A stretch of DNA of 25,332 nucleotides from Rubrobacter sp. (lineage in GTDB: Bacteria > Actinomycetota > Rubrobacteria > Rubrobacterales > Rubrobacteraceae). A model generated the notes under the pieces. It was not told where the DNA came from, did no database searches, and saw only the letters and a program-made list of their open reading frames with translations. Made by a program: the position numbers and the translations under genes. This document shows positions 15,244-22,427 of the stretch, piece by piece (positions within the stretch are counted from its first letter, which is position 1; the number at the start of each line of letters is the position of its first letter). The stretch is taken from positions 1 through 25,332 of the forward strand of contig JACDAR010000292.1 of NCBI GenBank assembly GCA_013695335.1. The letters run 5' to 3'.

Positions 15244-16334
15244 TGACGGAGCTGCGGGAGAGAGCATCGGGGCTGGAAGGGCGGCTGGCGGAACTCGAGG
15301 CGTTCTTCGACGTGGAGTCTCTGCGCGAGGAGTCCCGCACGCTCTCCGAGGAGATGAGTCAGCCTGGCTTCTGGGACGACCCGGAGCAGGCGAAGGAAGT
15401 CTCGTCCCGCTCCTCGCGAGTGGAGGGTCGGCTGAAGCTGATGGAAGACCTGCGGGGACGACTCACTGACTCGGGGGAAATACTCGCGCTGGCTGATGAG
15501 GATAAGGATCTCCTCTCCGAAGTCGAGGATGAATTAGAACTGGTGGAGCGGGTTCTCGAGGAGCAGGAGGTCGCCCGGCTCTTTTCCGGTGAATACGACG
15601 AAGGCGACGCCATCCTCAGCATCAATCCAGGCGAGGGCGGCGTGGATTCCCAGGATTGGGCCGAGATGCTGACTCGTATGTACCGCCGTTGGGTGGAGCG
15701 CCGGGGCTTCGACCTTGAGGTGATCGAGTACACCGAAGGCGAAGAGGCTGGCATCAAAAGCGCCACTTTCAACATCGGAGGGGAACACGCCTTCGGGCTG
15801 CTCTCGGCCGAGCGGGGCGTTCACAGGCTGGTACGCATCAGCCCGTTCGATGCGCGGGGACGGCGGCACACCAGCTTCGCCTCGGTCGCAGTTGCGCCCG
15901 TGGTTGGTGATGCCGTGGAGGTCGAGATCGAGGACAAAGATCTCAAGATAGATACCTACCGGGCCTCGGGAGCGGGCGGGCAGCACGTCAACAAGACGGA
16001 TTCGGCGGTCAGGATCACGCACCTCCCGACAGGCATCGTGGTGCAGTGCCAGAATGAGCGCAGCCAGCACCAGAACCGGGAGGTTGCGATGAAAGTCCTC
16101 CGGTCGCGGCTCTTCGTGCTGGAGCGCGAGAAGCGCGAGCAGGAGATCACCGCGCAGAGCGGCGAGAAGGCAGAGGTTGGGTTCGGGTCCCAGATCCGCT
16201 CCTACGTCCTCCATCCGTACAAGCTGGTGAAGGATCTCCGCACATCCGAAGAGACTGGGAACATTGACCGCGTCCTCGACGGCGACCTCGACGCCTTCAT
16301 CTACGCATACCTGAAGTGTCGGGCCGTAGCCTGA
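15243..16334 (+). CDS. prfB: peptide chain release factor 2
   Basis: RF2 recognises UAA and UGA stop codons and triggers peptide release. The protein is 363 aa from the GTG that overlaps the secA stop (TAGTG). A longer in-frame opening at 15132 lies within secA and is not family-like. The codon-recognition tripeptide SPF is at 200-202 (RLVRISPFDARGRR), and the catalytic GGQ is at 245-247 (SGAGGQHVNKTDSAVRITHLPTG). Many bacteria control RF2 by a +1 programmed frameshift at an early in-frame UGA. Here the frame is uninterrupted, and the corresponding place reads TTC GAC (AFFDVES), so that autoregulation is absent. Coupling to secA is likely. Confidence 0.96.
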
Positions 16335-16338
16335 CGCC

Positions 16339-17076
16339 TTGCGGCGGCTGATCTCCGCCGGGCTCGTCGTGATCTTGGTCCTCGCGTTGCTCGCGGGGGT
16401 CGTAGCCCTGATCGGCGCATACACCTTCCTGCCGCCCATCCTGGAATCTGCGGTGGCTAGAGACGTACAGGACGAGCTGAACCTAGATCAAGCGCCGGAA
16501 GTCCGGCTCGAGAGCGATCCTCAAACAGCGATTCTCGTGGGAACTTTCTCCGGCGGGCGTGTCTCGCTGCGGGACGTGAACCTCGGCGATGTTCGCGCCG
16601 AGAGGGCTATCGTTGACCTCGATCCTTTCGACGTGGACGTGTCTGAGAGCGTGTTTCGGGGCGAAGCCGTGGGGGATGGACCGCTTTCAGGGAGGCTGCG
16701 CGTCACGATATCGGAGGCGGAGATCTCACGCCTCGCTGGCGACGCGGCGAGGACGCCGATTGCTGGCGTCCAACTGGAGAACGGCAGGATGCGCGTGAGA
16801 TCCACGATAACTGTATTCGGTATCGAAGTCCCAATCTCCGTGTCAGGGAAACTGTCCCTCCGCGACGGGAAACTGGTGTTCGTGCCAGACAGCCTGGAGG
16901 CGGCCGGGGTTCCGGTCCCTGACGAGATGTCGAACCAACTGCTCTCGGATGCGGCTTTCACTTATCCGCTGCAAGGATTGCCTGACGGAACCCGGATAAC
17001 CGGGGCCAGGGTCGAGGAAAACAGCCTGGTGCTAACGGGTGAGATACGGGGTCTTCGGCTTGGCGGCTCCGGTTGA
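16339..17076 (+). CDS. DUF2993 (LmeA-like) exported or membrane-anchored protein
   Basis: This 245-aa protein has an N-terminal hydrophobic segment, LVVILVLALLAGVVALIGAYTF (residues about 9-30), acting as a signal anchor, then a mostly beta-strand extracytoplasmic domain. The layout (LESxVARDV, two strand-rich halves, and GLPDGTRITGARVEENSLVLTGE near the C-terminus) fits the DUF2993 family of actinobacteria. Members include LmeA, which is linked to lipomannan maturation in mycobacteria. That role cannot be assumed here. The TTG start lies 4 nt after prfB, so it probably ends the secA-prfB transcript. Confidence 0.7.
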   Translation: MRRLISAGLVVILVLALLAGVVALIGAYTFLPPILESAVARDVQDELNLDQAPEVRLESDPQTAILVGTFSGGRVSLRDVNLGDVRAERAIVDLDPFDVDVSESVFRGEAVGDGPLSGRLRVTISEAEISRLAGDAARTPIAGVQLENGRMRVRSTITVFGIEVPISVSGKLSLRDGKLVFVPDSLEAAGVPVPDEMSNQLLSDAAFTYPLQGLPDGTRITGARVEENSLVLTGEIRGLRLGGSG

Positions 17077-17101
17077 TATTACTCAGCTTTGTTGTTACGC
17101 T
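17073..17101 (+). promoter_or_regulatory. candidate promoter for ftsEX
   Basis: TTGATA (17073-17078), a 17-nt spacer and TACGCT (17096-17101) match -35/-10 patterns reasonably. The -35 overlaps the stop of the DUF2993 gene. It would give a leader of about 100 nt before ftsE. Confidence 0.35.
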
Positions 17102-17207
17102 CCGCGATGGTCGGTAGAGGTCCAGGAGGGGTAACCTCACCGCGAAAGGCCCGGTAAGCCCTCACGGATCGCAAGAGCCCATCGTGGCTTGCGTCTGGAG
17201 TCTCGCG

Positions 17208-17894
17208 ATGATCCGATTCGATAACGTCACCAAACTCTACGGTCGGGACACGGTCGCCCTGGAGCAGGTGAACCTTGAGATAGAACCCGGTGAGTTCGTT
17301 TTTCTCGTCGGGGCGAGCGGCTCGGGCAAGAGCACGCTGGTCCGTTTGATCCTGAAAGAGATGGAACCCTCGCGCGGGGCAATCTACGTGAAGGGCGTCA
17401 GGCTTTCCTCGATACCGCGCAGGCAAATACCGCGCCTGCGGCGGGACATCGGGTGCGTATTCCAGGATTTCAAGCTCCTTCCCAACAAGACGGCAGCCGA
17501 GAACGTAGGGTATGCGATGGAGGTCACGGGTCAGAAACGGCGCGCCATCCGAACCAAGGTGCCCCAGATCCTCGATCTCGTCGGACTATCCGCGAAGATG
17601 GGCAAGTTTCCTCGGGAACTCTCAGGCGGCGAGCAACAGCGGGTCTCCGTGGCGCGGGCTTTCGTGTCCCAGCCGCGAATCCTGTTAGCCGACGAGCCGA
17701 CCGGCAACCTCGACCCAGAGACATCGGTCGGCATCATGAACCTTCTGCAGAGGATCAACCGCATAGGCACCACGGTGCTGGTCGCCACCCACGACCGGGA
17801 GATGGTGGATGTGATGCGCAAACGCGTCGTTGCCCTGGAGCAAGGGCGCGTGGTCAGGGACATGGTCAAGGGGGCGTACGCGGATGAGGTTTAA
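17208..17894 (+). CDS. ftsE: cell division ATP-binding protein FtsE
   Basis: FtsE is the ABC ATPase of the FtsEX complex, which couples cytosolic ATP hydrolysis to activation of periplasmic or extracellular peptidoglycan hydrolases. It is 228 aa, the usual length. Visible motifs are MIRFDNVTKLYG, Walker A GASGSGKST, the Q-loop in CVFQDFKLLPNKTAAENV, the signature LSGGEQQRVSVARA, Walker B ILLADEPTGNLD, and the H-loop in VATHD. The ATG at 17208 is preceded by TGGAG 7 nt upstream. An in-frame opening at 17184 would add eight unrelated residues. ftsX overlaps its 3' end by 11 nt. Confidence 0.96.
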   Translation: MIRFDNVTKLYGRDTVALEQVNLEIEPGEFVFLVGASGSGKSTLVRLILKEMEPSRGAIYVKGVRLSSIPRRQIPRLRRDIGCVFQDFKLLPNKTAAENVGYAMEVTGQKRRAIRTKVPQILDLVGLSAKMGKFPRELSGGEQQRVSVARAFVSQPRILLADEPTGNLDPETSVGIMNLLQRINRIGTTVLVATHDREMVDVMRKRVVALEQGRVVRDMVKGAYADEV

Positions 17895-18768
17895 CCTCGG
17901 TTTCTTTCTGAAAGAGGCGCTTACCAACATTCGCCTGAACCTGCTCATGAGCGTGACGGCGGTGACCACCACCTTCGTGTGCGTGCTGGTTCTCGGTGCG
18001 GCCATCCTGGTCAGCGGGCACGTTGAGGGCATCATCGGGTCCGTGCGCCAGGACGTGAGCGTCGAGGCGTTCTTCTCCCCGGATGAGACACAGGACAGGA
18101 TAGACGAGGTGCGCCAGCAGGTCGAAGCGTACCCCGAAGTCTCGGAGGTCAAGTACATCTCCCAGGAGCAGGCGCTCGCTGACTTCAAAGATACTTTCAA
18201 GGACAACCCTGAGATATACCAGGATCTTGGGAGCGACGTGCTGCCCGCTTCGCTGGCGATACAGATCGAAGATCCGTCAGAGGCCGAGGCAGTCGCAGGG
18301 AAACTCCGGTCTGCAGGCTTCACCGACGAGAACCTGAGCTATCCGCAGCAAACAATCGAACGCCTCAACTCGGTCACGTCGTACATGATCTGGGGCCTCC
18401 GCGCCGCGACCGCGCTGTTCCTGATCTCAAGCATATTGCTGATCTCCAACGCGATTCGTCTCTCCATCTTCGCCCGTCGCCAGGAGATCGAGGTGATGAA
18501 GCTGGTTGGCGCCTCTGATAGCTTCGTGCGGACGCCTTTCGTGTTCGAGGGGATGATGCAGAGCCTGGTCGGGGCAACGCTGGCGGCGCTCGTGGTCGTA
18601 TGGTTCAACTACCTGTTCGTGGACTGGGCTCGTGACTACCTTCCGTTCTTCCCCATCTCGGCCTCCGCGATCAATACTTTTCTCGTGCTCGTGATCCTGG
18701 TGGCGGTCGGCGCGGCGATAGGCGTGCTCGGCAGCTTCCTCTCGGTGACGCGCTTTTTGCGCGTCTAG
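17884..18768 (+). CDS. ftsX: cell division protein FtsX
   Basis: FtsX is the membrane partner of FtsE (294 aa from this ATG, MRFNLGFFLKEALTNIRLN). Topology is as expected. One TM helix lies near residues 21-45 (MSVTAVTTTFVCVLVLGAAI). A large outside domain (about 46-165) contains VEAFFSPDETQDRIDEV and SEVKYISQEQALADF, the usual FtsX extracellular pattern. Three C-terminal TM helices follow, with RRQEIEVMKLVGAS between the first and second. The start overlaps ftsE, which implies coupled synthesis of the two subunits. A hairpin-forming repeat follows directly after the stop. Confidence 0.95.
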   Translation: MRFNLGFFLKEALTNIRLNLLMSVTAVTTTFVCVLVLGAAILVSGHVEGIIGSVRQDVSVEAFFSPDETQDRIDEVRQQVEAYPEVSEVKYISQEQALADFKDTFKDNPEIYQDLGSDVLPASLAIQIEDPSEAEAVAGKLRSAGFTDENLSYPQQTIERLNSVTSYMIWGLRAATALFLISSILLISNAIRLSIFARRQEIEVMKLVGASDSFVRTPFVFEGMMQSLVGATLAALVVVWFNYLFVDWARDYLPFFPISASAINTFLVLVILVAVGAAIGVLGSFLSVTRFLRV

Positions 18769-18770
18769 GC

Positions 18771-18834
18771 TTCAGGTTACAGGTGTCAGGCATCAGGTAA
18801 AGTTCCTGACAGCTGAACCCTGATGCCTGACACC
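18771..18834 (+). repeat. palindromic intergenic repeat, copy 2 (arms nearly adjacent)
   Basis: GGTGTCAGGCATCAGG (18782-18797) and CCTGATGCCTGACACC (18819-18834) form a perfect 16-bp inverted repeat with a 21-nt loop. The left arm begins TTCAGGTTACAGG, as in the copy at 9792. The right arm (18805-18834) matches 25 of 30 bases of 9907-9936. It fills the ftsX-rnr junction and could fold into a long hairpin that ends or protects the ftsX transcript. Confidence 0.8.
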
Positions 18835-18888
18835 TCCTCCGTGGTAGACTCAAAGCATGTCTGATGTATCTTCCATTCGGGATGAATC

Positions 18889-20502
18889 GTGATACTTCCA
18901 GCGGTTTTGCGTCGGCCTGGCAAGTATTCCATCGCTGATCCCCTGTTCGTTGAGGAGCGGCGTCCCGTGCTTGTCGCCCGCAGGCAGCGCAAGGGCGCCG
19001 AGGCCGGGGATATAGTGCTCGTCCGTGCGCGGGAGCGGGATCGCTCGCTGCGGGGCGAAGTGGTTCGCGTCATGGGATCATCGGACGACCCACGTAACGT
19101 CTACGATGCCCTCTTCGCCTCCATAGACACGTCCAGAACCTTCTCTCCGAAGGTCGAGGAAGCCGCCGAGACGGTATCAGGCGGGGAACTGGGGGAGAGG
19201 CGGGATCTCCGTGACCTCCCAACCGTCACGATAGATGGCGAGGACGCTAAGGACTTCGACGACGCCATCTCGGTGGAGCGATCCTCCTTCGGTTACAAAG
19301 TATGGGTTCACATCGCGGACGTGACCCACTTCGTGAAACCGGGGAGCCGTCTGGACCGCGAGGCGGCCAGGCGGGGGAACTCCGTGTACCTGCCTGGAAC
19401 CGTTGCGCCGATGCTCCCGGCGCGTCTCTCGGACGACGTGTGCTCGCTCAGGCCGAACGTCGAGCGGGCGGCGGTCACGGTGGAGATGGACCTCGCGGAG
19501 TCAGGGGAGGTGCGGAGCCAGAAGGCGTACCGAAGCCTCATAATCAGCGACGCCCGGCTCACCTACGAAGCTGTTGACGCCTTTCTGCGCGGCGAGGGGA
19601 CTGTGGAGCAGCCGGAACTGGTGAGGGCTGCCTTCGATCTCTCGCGCAGGCTGAAGACGAGGGCCGCCGTGCGGGGTAAGCTGGAACTCGGCGGACGGGA
19701 GCCGGATTACGAGCTGGACCCCGAGGGTGTGCCCATCGCCGCCAGGGTCAGGCGCTCGACGCCGGCGCGAGAGTTGATCGAGGAGCTAATGGTTCTCGCG
19801 AACGAGGCGGTCGCGAAGATGGTGCTTGGCAAGGCTGGCGCCGTGTTCCGCGTCCACGAGCGCCCGAATGCGGAGTCCATGCAGGTGCTTGCGGATCGGC
19901 TCGCGGCCATCGGGGTGCAGGAGGAGCCAACGCCTGAGAACCTTGGGGATATCGCCGCGAGATCCAAATCCGACGCCGTAAACTACATGATCCTGCGTTC
20001 CCTGCCCCGCGCCAGCTACGCGCCAGCGAGCCCAGGTCACTTCGGGCTGGCGCTGGAAGATTACACGCACTTTACATCCCCTATACGGCGCTACGCAGAC
20101 GTGCTCGTGCATCGGGTGCTCCTCGGGGACGAGGCGCCTGAGGATGTGGCTGGTGTGGCGGCTTCCATCTCCGAGCGGGAGTACCGGTCCATGATCTGCG
20201 AGCGCACGGCAGACGAGTACACGCTCATGTGGCTGATGCGGGATCTCGTCGGCGAAGTACTCGAAGGAACGATAGTGAGCACCACCAACTTCGGCCTCTT
20301 CGTGGAGATGGAGACAGGGGCGACTGGCCTGGTTCACATCAGCAAGCTCCCGGGAAGATGGGACGTGGAAGAGAACGGCGTCGTGCTATCCAACGACCAG
20401 ATCGGGGCGTCGTACCGCGTCGGGGACAGGGTCCTGGTCGAACTACTGGACGTGCTGCCGCTCATGAAGCGGGCCGAGCTCAAGATAGTGAAACGAATTT
20501 GA
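18889..20502 (+). CDS. rnr: RNase R / RNB-domain 3'-5' exoribonuclease, short form
   Basis: This processive 3'-5' RNA exonuclease (RNase II/R family, 537 aa) is much shorter than E. coli RNase R (about 813 aa). The first 110 residues are a reduced N-terminal OB-like region. The RNB catalytic core starts with IDGEDAKDFDDAISVE, with metal-binding D116, D122, D124 and D125. It continues through ARRGNSVYLPGTVAPMLP and ends with HFGLALEDYTHFTSPIRRYADVLVHR. An S1 RNA-binding domain covers about 450-537 (GTIVSTTNFGLFVEMETGATGLVHISKL). The usual basic tail is lacking. A GTG start is required because a stop codon lies two codons upstream. Its position before smpB and ssrA fits the known role of RNase R in decay of tmRNA-rescued messages. 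Confidence 0.93.
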   Translation: MILPAVLRRPGKYSIADPLFVEERRPVLVARRQRKGAEAGDIVLVRARERDRSLRGEVVRVMGSSDDPRNVYDALFASIDTSRTFSPKVEEAAETVSGGELGERRDLRDLPTVTIDGEDAKDFDDAISVERSSFGYKVWVHIADVTHFVKPGSRLDREAARRGNSVYLPGTVAPMLPARLSDDVCSLRPNVERAAVTVEMDLAESGEVRSQKAYRSLIISDARLTYEAVDAFLRGEGTVEQPELVRAAFDLSRRLKTRAAVRGKLELGGREPDYELDPEGVPIAARVRRSTPARELIEELMVLANEAVAKMVLGKAGAVFRVHERPNAESMQVLADRLAAIGVQEEPTPENLGDIAARSKSDAVNYMILRSLPRASYAPASPGHFGLALEDYTHFTSPIRRYADVLVHRVLLGDEAPEDVAGVAASISEREYRSMICERTADEYTLMWLMRDLVGEVLEGTIVSTTNFGLFVEMETGATGLVHISKLPGRWDVEENGVVLSNDQIGASYRVGDRVLVELLDVLPLMKRAELKIVKRI

Positions 20503-20534
20503 TGGATTTGATGGAGATGATGGGGAAAGCATGA
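20502..20534 (+). CDS. possible 10-codon bridging frame between rnr and smpB
   Basis: An ATG at 20502 overlaps the rnr stop (TGATG). It reads MDLMEMMGKA and ends with a TGA overlapping the smpB ATG (ATGA). The region is a tandem repeat of TTTGATGGA (20498-20506 and 20507-20515). The frame could carry terminating ribosomes from rnr to smpB. The peptide itself is unlikely to have a function, and the frame may be accidental. Confidence 0.2.
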   Translation: MDLMEMMGKA

Positions 20535-20983
20535 CGGATTACGCACGAAACAAGAAAGCATTTCACGACTTCCAGATGGAAGAGAGATACGAGGCCGGTA
20601 TCGCGCTGACCGGGCCAGAGGTGAAGTCCATCAGGGCAGGGCAGGCGAACCTCAAGGAGAGTTATGCGCGGGTGCGCGACGGTGAGGTGTTCCTGATCGG
20701 GGCCCACATCTCACCCTACGAGAACGCAAGGATTCAGGGCCAGCTCCCGGCGCGCGACCGCAAACTGCTTTTGCATCGGGGTGAGATCTCACGCCTCATC
20801 GGCAAGAGCCAGGAAGATGGCAAGACTCTCATTCCTCTTCGGTTCTATACGAAGCGGGGCAACATCAAGCTGGAGATCGCAGTCGCCAGCCGCAAGAAGC
20901 AGTACGACAAGCGACGCGAGATCGCCCGCAAGACGGCGGACCGCGAGATGGAACGCGCCATGAAAGAGCGCCTCCGCCGCTAG
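20531..20983 (+). CDS. smpB: tmRNA-binding protein SmpB
   Basis: SmpB binds the tRNA-like domain of tmRNA and brings it to stalled ribosomes for trans-translation. It is 150 aa, the normal size. Recognisable motifs are ARNKKAFHDF (residues 5-14), YEAGIALTGPEVKSIRAGQANLKESYA, RDRKLLLHRGEISRL, and IPLRFYTKRGNIKLEIAVASRKKQYDKRREI. The C-terminal basic tail (KTADREMERAMKERLRR) is the part that enters the mRNA channel. GGGGAAAG lies just before the ATG. The ssrA gene for its RNA partner is 82 nt downstream. Confidence 0.97.
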   Translation: MTDYARNKKAFHDFQMEERYEAGIALTGPEVKSIRAGQANLKESYARVRDGEVFLIGAHISPYENARIQGQLPARDRKLLLHRGEISRLIGKSQEDGKTLIPLRFYTKRGNIKLEIAVASRKKQYDKRREIARKTADREMERAMKERLRR

Positions 20984-21024
20984 CAATAGTCGGGAGAAGC
21001 GCCCTCTCGGTCCCACAACCTGCC

Positions 21025-21052
21025 TGGAAACGGCCTTCGTGTGCGGTATAAT
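21025..21052 (+). promoter_or_regulatory. ssrA promoter
   Basis: A perfect -10 TATAAT (21047-21052) has TGGAAA (21025-21030) 16 nt upstream as the -35. Transcription would start near 21060, a few bases before the mature 5' end of tmRNA at 21066. This indicates that ssrA has its own strong promoter, independent of smpB. Confidence 0.75.
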
Positions 21053-21065
21053 CTGGCCTGTTAAT

Positions 21066-21421
21066 GGGGGCGTACCGGCTTCGACGTGAGCGGACAGCGT
21101 CCAGTGAGACGAGCCGAGTTTGCTGGAGACTCGCAAAACGCCGGCACCTTAACAGACACGCCAACAACGTGGATGACATGGCGGTTGCTGCTTAACCAGT
21201 AACCCCGATCGGCCCGGGTAGTCCACGACTCGGATACCGGTCTCATTTAGTGGACTTACCCCGATGGTCCTGGCTCCGGGATTCTAGGGGGACATTTAAC
21301 GGGCTAGCCCCGTTGCGGCGCCCCGGTCCGCAGCGGAAGGCGAAAATATACCGGGAGCTACGCTCGTAGAATCTCACGGACGGCGCGCTCGCGGACGCGG
21401 GTTCAATTCCCGCCGCCTCCA
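21066..21421 (+). ncRNA. ssrA: transfer-messenger RNA
   Basis: This RNA is about 356 nt. The 5' end GGGGGCG (21066-21072), followed by TACCGGCTTCGACG, is the hallmark of tmRNA. The 3' tRNA-like part has the T arm GCGGG-TTCAATT-CCCGC and the closing strand CGCCTCC (21414-21420), which pairs with the 5' end with one G-T pair. CCA is not encoded (ACTA follows). The tag frame ends GCGGTTGCTGCTTAA, that is AVAA and stop at 21193-21195. Resumption could be at GCC 21160, giving ANNVDDMAVAA, the common length. It could also be at GCA 21133, giving a 20-residue tag. Several GC-rich hairpins between 21200 and 21340 are expected pseudoknots. It works with SmpB encoded just upstream. Confidence 0.95.
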
Positions 21422-21426
21422 CTACG

Positions 21427-21453
21427 AAAGCCCGCCACCGGTGGCGGGCTTTT
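21427..21453 (+). terminator. intrinsic terminator of ssrA
   Basis: AAAGCCCGCCA (21427-21437) pairs with TGGCGGGCTTT (21442-21452) around a CCGG loop, with T residues following. It lies 5 nt after the mature 3' end of tmRNA. Confidence 0.85.
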
Positions 21454-21574
21454 CCCTGGTTCCTTCCCGCGCTGGCTGGGCGGAGTTGTGTGCCTGGGTC
21501 ACGATGCCGCATAATGCCGCTGTCTTTCAAAACGCCGGGGCGGAAAGGCGCGTCCCGCAGCCGAAGGGAGCGAT

Positions 21575-21961
21575 TTGTACTGTCCCAACTGTGGAGCCCA
21601 CAACGCTGAGAATGCCACGCGGTGCGTCAACTGCGGCAACGCATTGCAGCCCATCACAACGCCAACAGCGAACGTTCCCCCGCCGCCACAGTTTGGGCCA
21701 CAGGCTACGGTACCCAACTACCTGATACCGGCCATCCTGACTACGGTTTTCTGCTGCCTGCCTTTCGGTGTAGTCTCCATCGTGTACGCGGCGCAGGTCA
21801 ACGGAAAGGTTGAAGTGGGGGATCGCCCCGGCGCCATCGAGAGTTCCCGCAAGGCGCGTCTTTGGGCCTGGGTCTCGTTCGGCGCGGGATTGGTCGTCAT
21901 CGTTTTGAGTGTCCTCTTCGGGGTCTTGTCGGCGTTGCTGAGCGCCGGAGCCAATTACTGA
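21575..21961 (+). CDS. zinc-ribbon membrane protein, CD225/dispanin-like
   Basis: This 128-aa protein has an N-terminal zinc ribbon, YCPNCGAHNAENATRCVNCG (C3, C6, C17, C20), and a proline-rich linker (PPPPQFGP). Two membrane segments follow: ILTTVFCCLPFGVVSIVYA and the C-terminal VSFGAGLVVIVLSVLFGVLSAL. The cytosolic loop QVNGKVEVGDRPGAIESSRKARLW between them is the pattern of the CD225 family. The function of bacterial members is unknown. The start is TTG with AAGGGAG 4 nt upstream, and no ATG is available. It is one base from the next gene, which also encodes a small membrane protein, so the two are probably one unit. Confidence 0.75.
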   Translation: MYCPNCGAHNAENATRCVNCGNALQPITTPTANVPPPPQFGPQATVPNYLIPAILTTVFCCLPFGVVSIVYAAQVNGKVEVGDRPGAIESSRKARLWAWVSFGAGLVVIVLSVLFGVLSALLSAGANY

Positions 21962-21962
21962 T

Positions 21963-22376
21963 TTGCGGGCTACGTCCGCCGGCGAGCGGCTGATCTCGGC
22001 CTCCATCCTCGTGCTTGCCGTGGGCGCTTTAGGTTTCCTCTACCTGGTCAATCCGGCATCGTCCAGCCTGATACCTCCTTGCCCGTTTCGGGCTATCACC
22101 GGCTGCTATTGCCCCGGCTGCGGGAGCGTGCGGGCGCTGCACCAGTTGGCACGGGGGCATCTGGTTGCGGCGCTCGGGCTCAACCCGCTGATGGTGCTCT
22201 CGCTGCCTTTCGTCGCCTATCATGGCGTGTCCCAGGCGAAGTTCGCGGTGACGGGGCTGCCGCTTCGCAGGTTCTTCGTGGGATCGCGTTGGATCTGGGG
22301 CCTGCTCTGCCTGATCCTCGTCTACGGGGTCTTGAGAAACATCCCTTTGTATCCATTCGATTTGCTTGCCCCTTGA
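21963..22376 (+). CDS. DUF2752 family membrane protein
   Basis: This 137-aa protein has three hydrophobic segments (about 10-28, 65-85 and 108-125). It carries the DUF2752 core, PCPFRAITGCYCPGCGSVRA, then HQLARGHLVAALGLNPLMVL. The CPxxxxTxxxCPGCGxxRA cysteine motif between the first two helices is the family's defining feature, but its function is not known. The TTG start lies one base after the stop of the CD225-like gene. Pairs of these two families occur together elsewhere, which suggests a shared role in the membrane. The region after it carries the murI promoter. Confidence 0.78.
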   Translation: MRATSAGERLISASILVLAVGALGFLYLVNPASSSLIPPCPFRAITGCYCPGCGSVRALHQLARGHLVAALGLNPLMVLSLPFVAYHGVSQAKFAVTGLPLRRFFVGSRWIWGLLCLILVYGVLRNIPLYPFDLLAP

Positions 22377-22413
22377 TGGACTTACATCAAGCATTACTGG
22401 CTAGGAAACCGGA

Positions 22414-22419
22414 TATAAT
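22414..22419 (+). promoter_or_regulatory. -10 element of a leaderless murI transcript
   Basis: A perfect TATAAT ends 8 nt before the GTG at 22428, so transcription would begin at or within two bases of the start codon. No ribosome-binding site is present between them, and no good -35 is seen at 16-18 nt. Confidence 0.6.
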
Positions 22420-22427
22420 GCTGTTCC

